From NCBI GenBank assembly GCA_008360955.1, contig LUCM01004968.1, forward strand, positions 1 to 64,000: a DNA stretch of 64,000 nt, written 5' to 3'. Each line of letters begins with the position of its first letter. Within the stretch, counting starts at the first letter, position 1. A model generated the notes under the pieces. The model saw only the letters and a program-made list of their open reading frames with translations, searched no databases and was not told where the DNA came from. A program made the translations under genes and the position numbers. This DNA is from Fasciolopsis buskii. Taxonomy: Eukaryota > Platyhelminthes > Trematoda > Plagiorchiida > Fasciolidae. Shown here piece by piece: positions 59,919 to 64,000 of this stretch.

Positions 59919-60559
59919 TTGTTGAATACCAACATCCGCTCTTTGTTTACGAAAATGTCAGACCTGTCCCTCACAATTCAATCACCGATCCATGTTCACC
60001 TGTGTGTCATCTGCATACAAGAATCGTGGCTGAACCCGGATACCGCTGATTCACTGGTGTCGATAGAAAGCTCCAGACTCCATCGGCAGGAAAATGTTTC
60101 AAACAAGAAAAATACAGCAGGCGGCGTTGCAACACAAATAAACTTTTCTTGGTCTGGCAAGTCCAAAGTTATTTATGCGTACTCTCTCAATGGAATTCAT
60201 TGCTTCGTGATACCTTATCATCCAGGGTTTTCTCGTCATAAAAACACTATCATAACCAATTTATACGTTGACCTCTTTACCTCGCAACAAAATATCGCAT
60301 CTTTTCCAACTCTTTTCTAGTGTTTATTGTTCCTTTTCTTCAAGATAATCTGCATATTATTTTGGGTGATTTTAATCATGCATCTACCCTACTAACGATT
60401 GCGTTTGATTTGACTGATTTCTGCGTTTTCCCCACTAGAGGCGGTTCCACTTTGGATAGTTATTACCAACCACCTCGATTTATTTTCCCTGAAATTCCGT
60501 GTTCCTATTTCAAGTGGCGACCAATGCTTGCTTCTGTTAAGGCCCAAGATATACTCTAG
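59919..60559 (+). pseudogene. Endonuclease of the second-lineage LINE
   Basis: The first frame (59,919-60,320, 133 codons) starts MLNTNIRSLFTKMSDLSL and carries CVICIQESWLNPDT with the catalytic Glu, then NTAGGVATQINFSWSGKSK. It stops at 60,320. An overlapping frame (60,320-60,559) continues with DNLHIILGDFNHAS at about 60,341-60,382 and FCVFPTRGGSTLDSY. One frameshift plus stop separates the two halves, and the catalytic-box residues that I can identify are kept. Confidence 0.75.
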
Positions 60560-61385
60560 GTCAGCCTTTCATTCCTTCAGGCGAACAAATCTAATCCGAG
60601 TTCGCCTCCGTAACCTTTTACGCAACAACCCTATTCTTCTTCAGAAATCACTTTCGCTCGCACCTACTTGTTTCCGTTTTGAACCCCTGCTCAATGACAA
60701 TGTCAAACTTTTCACAGAGACGGCCAAAGCAATCTTTGATATTGGCTGCCCCACAGAAACACTATTTGTCTCAAACAGCCGTATCTCTACCCAGAAACTG
60801 AGATCTCTAAGAAGACGCAAGGAGCACTTCTGAAAATCTTGTAACATCTTAAGCGTCCCGTATATTTCCAACCTAATAAAAGCGGAAATCAAGCGCATAG
60901 ACTTGACGTTCACCAGTCAACTCTTGAGTGGTAACAACAATTGATTCCTATAGCAAGCAATTCGACTGTTGTGTGGAAAGAAGGAGAAGCATACAAAAAC
61001 TCCTACGGATGTCGACAGTATTAATCGTGCTTTCATCCGTCCTTCCACTTATATTCCAGTCATATATGGACAAGGTGATTATGTGACAGTTAGAGATTTT
61101 TCTAGGGGAGGGGTGCTCCATCTTCCCCGCCCCACTAAAATTACCACATCGATTAGTTCTGACAGTATGTCCCCAGTTCTTTTAATACATGGTGCCATGG
61201 CTCTGACGGATGTATTTACCCCTATAATCAACTCTCCATTACTCTCTTTTTTATCTATGACTGCTGGAGACCCGTCACTATTATTCCTATCGCTAAATCT
61301 AACAGTTCTACGGCTTTGGCAAAACTTTTTGTCCCATCCACTCAACGTCCTCTGGTCTTACACTGACGGGGCATGCTTTACTTAA
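60528..61385 (+). pseudogene. Linker and RT start of the second-lineage LINE
   Basis: Frames 60,528-60,833 and 60,969-61,385 give linker text (for example PKIYSRSAFHSFRRTNLIRV, SRISTQKLRSLRRRKEHF) and then SDSMSPVLLIHGAMALTDVF, matching the LLK-H-A...L-D-VF start of the RT fingers. Frames alternate, so several indels have accumulated. Confidence 0.65.
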
Positions 61386-61401
61386 GCGCCTGCGTTCTGC
61401 T

Positions 61402-61890
61402 ATGTATCCTACTGATGACTCTTTTCAGTTTGCCCACAAATCTAACAAGTCAACTTTGGATCCTGTCGATTCCTTTATTCATCACATTTGTAAGTACTTA
61501 AACGCATCAATGAAATCTGTGCACTGCGCCCTCCTGGATTTTTGTTGGCATTTGACTCAGTCCCATGGTCTCTTCTACTCCACAAACTGCAAACATTTAG
61601 TCGTCCCACTTCCTTATTAGCATGGATGTCTAATTACTTCACTGACCAAACCCAGTACACACGAATGAACGGTAAAGTTCAAAAACATGAATGACAACTC
61701 AGGAATGCCGTTCTTTCAATGCTTCTCTTCTGTACTCACATCAGCGACTTATCTACTAGTTCCCCTTGTCATCTGTTCAAGTAAGCTGATTATGTTGCAT
61801 TCTCACAAGCCGTTTCGAAAAAGGATGCTTTTCAATGTCCCTCCAACAGCCTGTCTTCTGTTTATGACTTTTCTGCACGAGCTGGTTTAA
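61402..61890 (+). pseudogene. RT palm of the second-lineage LINE, catalytic box destroyed
   Basis: FQFAHKSNKSTLDPVDSFIH and HCALLDF (motif A region) lie in 61,402-61,620. Farther on, another frame has TYTRMNGKVQKH-like text and then the catalytic box at 61,782-61,793, which reads stop-A-D-Y where the family has YADD: the Tyr codon is TAA and the second Asp is Tyr (TAT). The flanks (FK before, VAFS after) fix the alignment. Confidence 0.7.
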
Positions 61891-61919
61891 ATCTCAGCAC
61901 ATCTAAATGTTTCGAATGT

Positions 61920-62519
61920 TTGTTCTCTCTCCCTCGGTTGGCCTACCCATCCAAAGCGTCTTCCACCAACTCAAAATATCTTGCCAGGGTTGATTCTATG
62001 AAATATTTAGGGGTCACTATTGATAAAAATCAGAAGTGGACTGCTCACATTCCTACGTGTGTAAAGAGTCTCCGTCGGTTGTCAGTTCAAATAAAGAAGC
62101 TTCGACACTATAAGTTGAAACAAAGCACCATCTCCCGATTTGTATGCCAGTGTTTTTCTAATCCTTCTCTATTGTTCTCCTGTCTTTTTTCCAAGTTTTC
62201 CCAAAAAGATTTTAAACTCCTTCGCCGGGGCTATCAGTTATTAGCCGGGTGTTTCATGCCACTAACTGAGTTTTCCCTAAATCTCGGTGATCAATACTTA
62301 ACAGTATGTGAGAAATTTGCTCACAAATTTCTCTCCGACTCCACGCACTCTTTGCACAACGATTTTTCAAAGTGTCACTTTCATATTTCGACGCGATTTT
62401 ATTTTCGTTCCATACCGTCCAGAATCACCATCTGTAGGAACTCCACTGTCCCCTATTCAGCACGAATTTTGACAAACCGTAACCGGGTTTCAACTGAAGT
62501 CCCGAGCAGCCTGTCCTGA
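61920..62519 (+). pseudogene. C-terminal region of second-lineage LINE ORF2 (199 codons open)
   Basis: The frame starts with FSLPRLAYPSKASSTNSKYL and has SMKYLGVTIDKNQKWTAHI (the YLGV box after the RT palm), then KSLRRLSVQIKKLRHYKLKQ, and runs to a TGA at 62,517-62,519. It lacks an RNase H domain. This is the longest surviving open part of the element and is in a different frame from the palm. Confidence 0.75.
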
Positions 62520-62560
62520 TGCGTTGTAAATATTCCTGGTTGGGTTGTTTCATATACTTT

Positions 62561-64000
62561 ACTAGGCAAAGAATGCATTAAAAATTTTTTAATGCTATTC
62601 CACCCTATTTTGTTTTTTACCCTCGCTTACTTTTACCAAAATGCGACATTTCCTATTGCATACAAAAGTCCATACAATGCAGTACCATTGAGCTGAAAGC
62701 TCAAATCACTCACAACCTGGAACACCGGGGGGAGTGCTTCGCCAGATCTCTGCAGAACGACCTTCTAGGCATGATTTGTTCCTCGCTTTGAAATAAGCCG
62801 TCGAGTAGAACTTGTTGATTTACGGAGGCACACAAATCGTCAAGCTACATCTATGTGCGGAATCATTGTGGCTGCTGATCAAGCTGGCAGAGAATTAGAT
62901 TCGGCATACTTCGTTTCAAGCGCCTAACCAAACGGCGTGATTCGAAAAGCAACGAAGCGGCACAAGAAATTGACACGCATTTATGTCCATATGACTGGCA
63001 CTACAATTAATCGCTTCATTTTTGGACTGAATATCCAGTTTTCTTCGGACTAACAAAGAAGCAGACGATCAACATATTTACTTAGTGGGCCTCTGTTAAG
63101 GTATAATACTATGGCGATAGAGGAACATAGCCCCGGGGAATTACGAGCATTCCAGCTTAAGCAAGCGTCTCCAACGAATCTGGGTGGAAATATGGTGGAA
63201 TGTTTGAGGGGGTGAAAACTGACGTTGTTAGTGAAACGGCTGTTTTGTTTAGCCGGAGTGTCTTAAACTTTTCAACGTAGGCCGATAAAAGCTTGGTCTT
63301 TTTGTAGCTCGACGATGCGCCAGAAATATTAGCCTGCGTTTCCACTACACAGGTCAGCTTAAACCCCAGAGCGCAAAAGCAGCCACCTATAAGTCTCCGT
63401 ATCTCTCCAAGCTCTTCCATTTCACCCTACCTCTTCGTTCTCTCGTCTTTGGCTCCTAGTGTACAGCTTTCAGGACATGTTTAACCACAAATGTGAGAAA
63501 ACGGGCATAGCCTATAGTCACGAAACTCACAGCAAAAATGGGGACCGGAAATCCTGATCCCGAAATTTGGACTGGCAATAAACCACAAAGTCTCATTAGG
63601 TCAGGTGTGGTAGCGCCCACGGTGCCAGCTGGTTCTATGAGGCCTAAATTCTGGATGGTTATCTTCTAAATATCATACAGCTATTCTACTTTAGCACACA
63701 GTGACCTATTCCATATATCGCTTAAGTTCAAGCAAAGCGTTACCCTTAGCCCTTGATATTTACTGCCGAACAAAAATACAAAAATCTTCCACAATATAAA
63801 GGCGTCAGTTACACTTATTCTAATGGATTCAACCCGAACCCAGAAAAGAGGGTACCTGAAAGATAAACCAGATAAATAATCGAATTCATTAGGGGTTGAT
63901 CCTAATTGTTAGACGACGCCGATCCAACTCTAGTAAAATCCATCGCTCAAATCTCAAATGAAATCTACGCAAATTGTGCCATCAATAAAGAAAGAAGCCT
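62561..64000. other. No gene recognised
   Basis: Right of the LINE, a minus frame at 63,157-63,420 (87 codons) contains ASSSYKKTKLLSAYVEKFKT and looks protein-like, but I recognise no family and it has no partner exon that I can defend. No RNA gene, repeat end or LINE motif was found in this stretch. Confidence 0.35.

Larger units (their letters stand above)
59700..62560 (+). mobile_element. LINE of a second lineage, plus strand, decayed ORF2
   Basis: Endonuclease, linker, RT and C-terminal region follow in order on the plus strand across several frames. ORF1 is not seen. The endonuclease and RT motifs are worded differently from the CR1-like copies: the active-site region reads VICIQESWLNPDT instead of ILITETWLTDNT, and the RT C-terminus carries SMKYLGVTIDKNQKWTAHI. 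This points to a separate LINE family. The element is about as decayed as the plus-strand copy at 20-22 kb but keeps a 199-codon open C-terminal part. The 3' end is not clear. Confidence 0.8.

Noticed and set aside
1..64000. CRISPR arrays, bacterial operons, rRNA genes or a viral genome
   Set aside because: No spaced direct repeats, no tightly packed same-strand genes, no rRNA core sequences and no viral structural or replication proteins were seen; the content is typical of repeat-rich animal nuclear DNA.

Overview
The window looks like nuclear DNA of a parasitic flatworm (trematode or cestode). This is inferred from three things: it is packed with decayed CR1/Jockey-like non-LTR retrotransposons of a kind common in flatworm genomes, it has a mid-range AT-leaning composition with no bacterial-style operons or ribosome-binding sites, and it contains a 10-N scaffold gap. 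I found no intact, confidently functional host gene. Most of the 64 kb is a graveyard of LINE copies of different ages and orientations, plus one large broken copy of a host RNA-binding-protein gene.

Layout. About 0.6-1.64 kb is a diverged repeat whose partner lies at 49.5-50.5 kb. A 976-bp segment at 4.31-5.29 kb recurs at 11.16-12.13 kb with only two substitutions and no indels; it is by far the youngest duplication here. A tRNA-like, SINE-like unit lies at 9.76-9.84 kb. The best-preserved LINE is on the minus strand (about 12.6-17.65 kb: ORF1, endonuclease, reverse transcriptase). It is broken by stops and frameshifts, a D-to-G change in the catalytic FADD box, and a gap-associated duplication in ORF1. 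A plus-strand LINE follows at 19.85-22.4 kb and a minus-strand RT remnant at 26.5-27.7 kb.

From 28.57 to 32.89 kb lies an intronless, frameshifted pseudogene on the plus strand. It encodes two KH domains, a long Ser/Asn/Gly-rich tail and a degraded C-terminal RING-like region, the layout of the MEX-3 family. Its last 1.27 kb is still one open frame of 422 codons.

Further minus-strand LINE remnants are at 35.0-38.7, 42.8-43.5, 46.6-46.85, 50.6-52.4 and 56.1-57.0 kb. Plus-strand remnants are at 54.9-55.9 kb (weak) and 59.7-62.5 kb. The last appears to be a different LINE lineage. Old copies of the 976-bp family, sharing its left end next to an AT-rich tail, are at 43.9, 55.9 and 57.9 kb, with a related segment at 47.7 kb.

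The LINE sense strand is pyrimidine-rich, so base composition alone tells which way each block points. All calls come from reading translations and repeats by eye; no database search or alignment was run.
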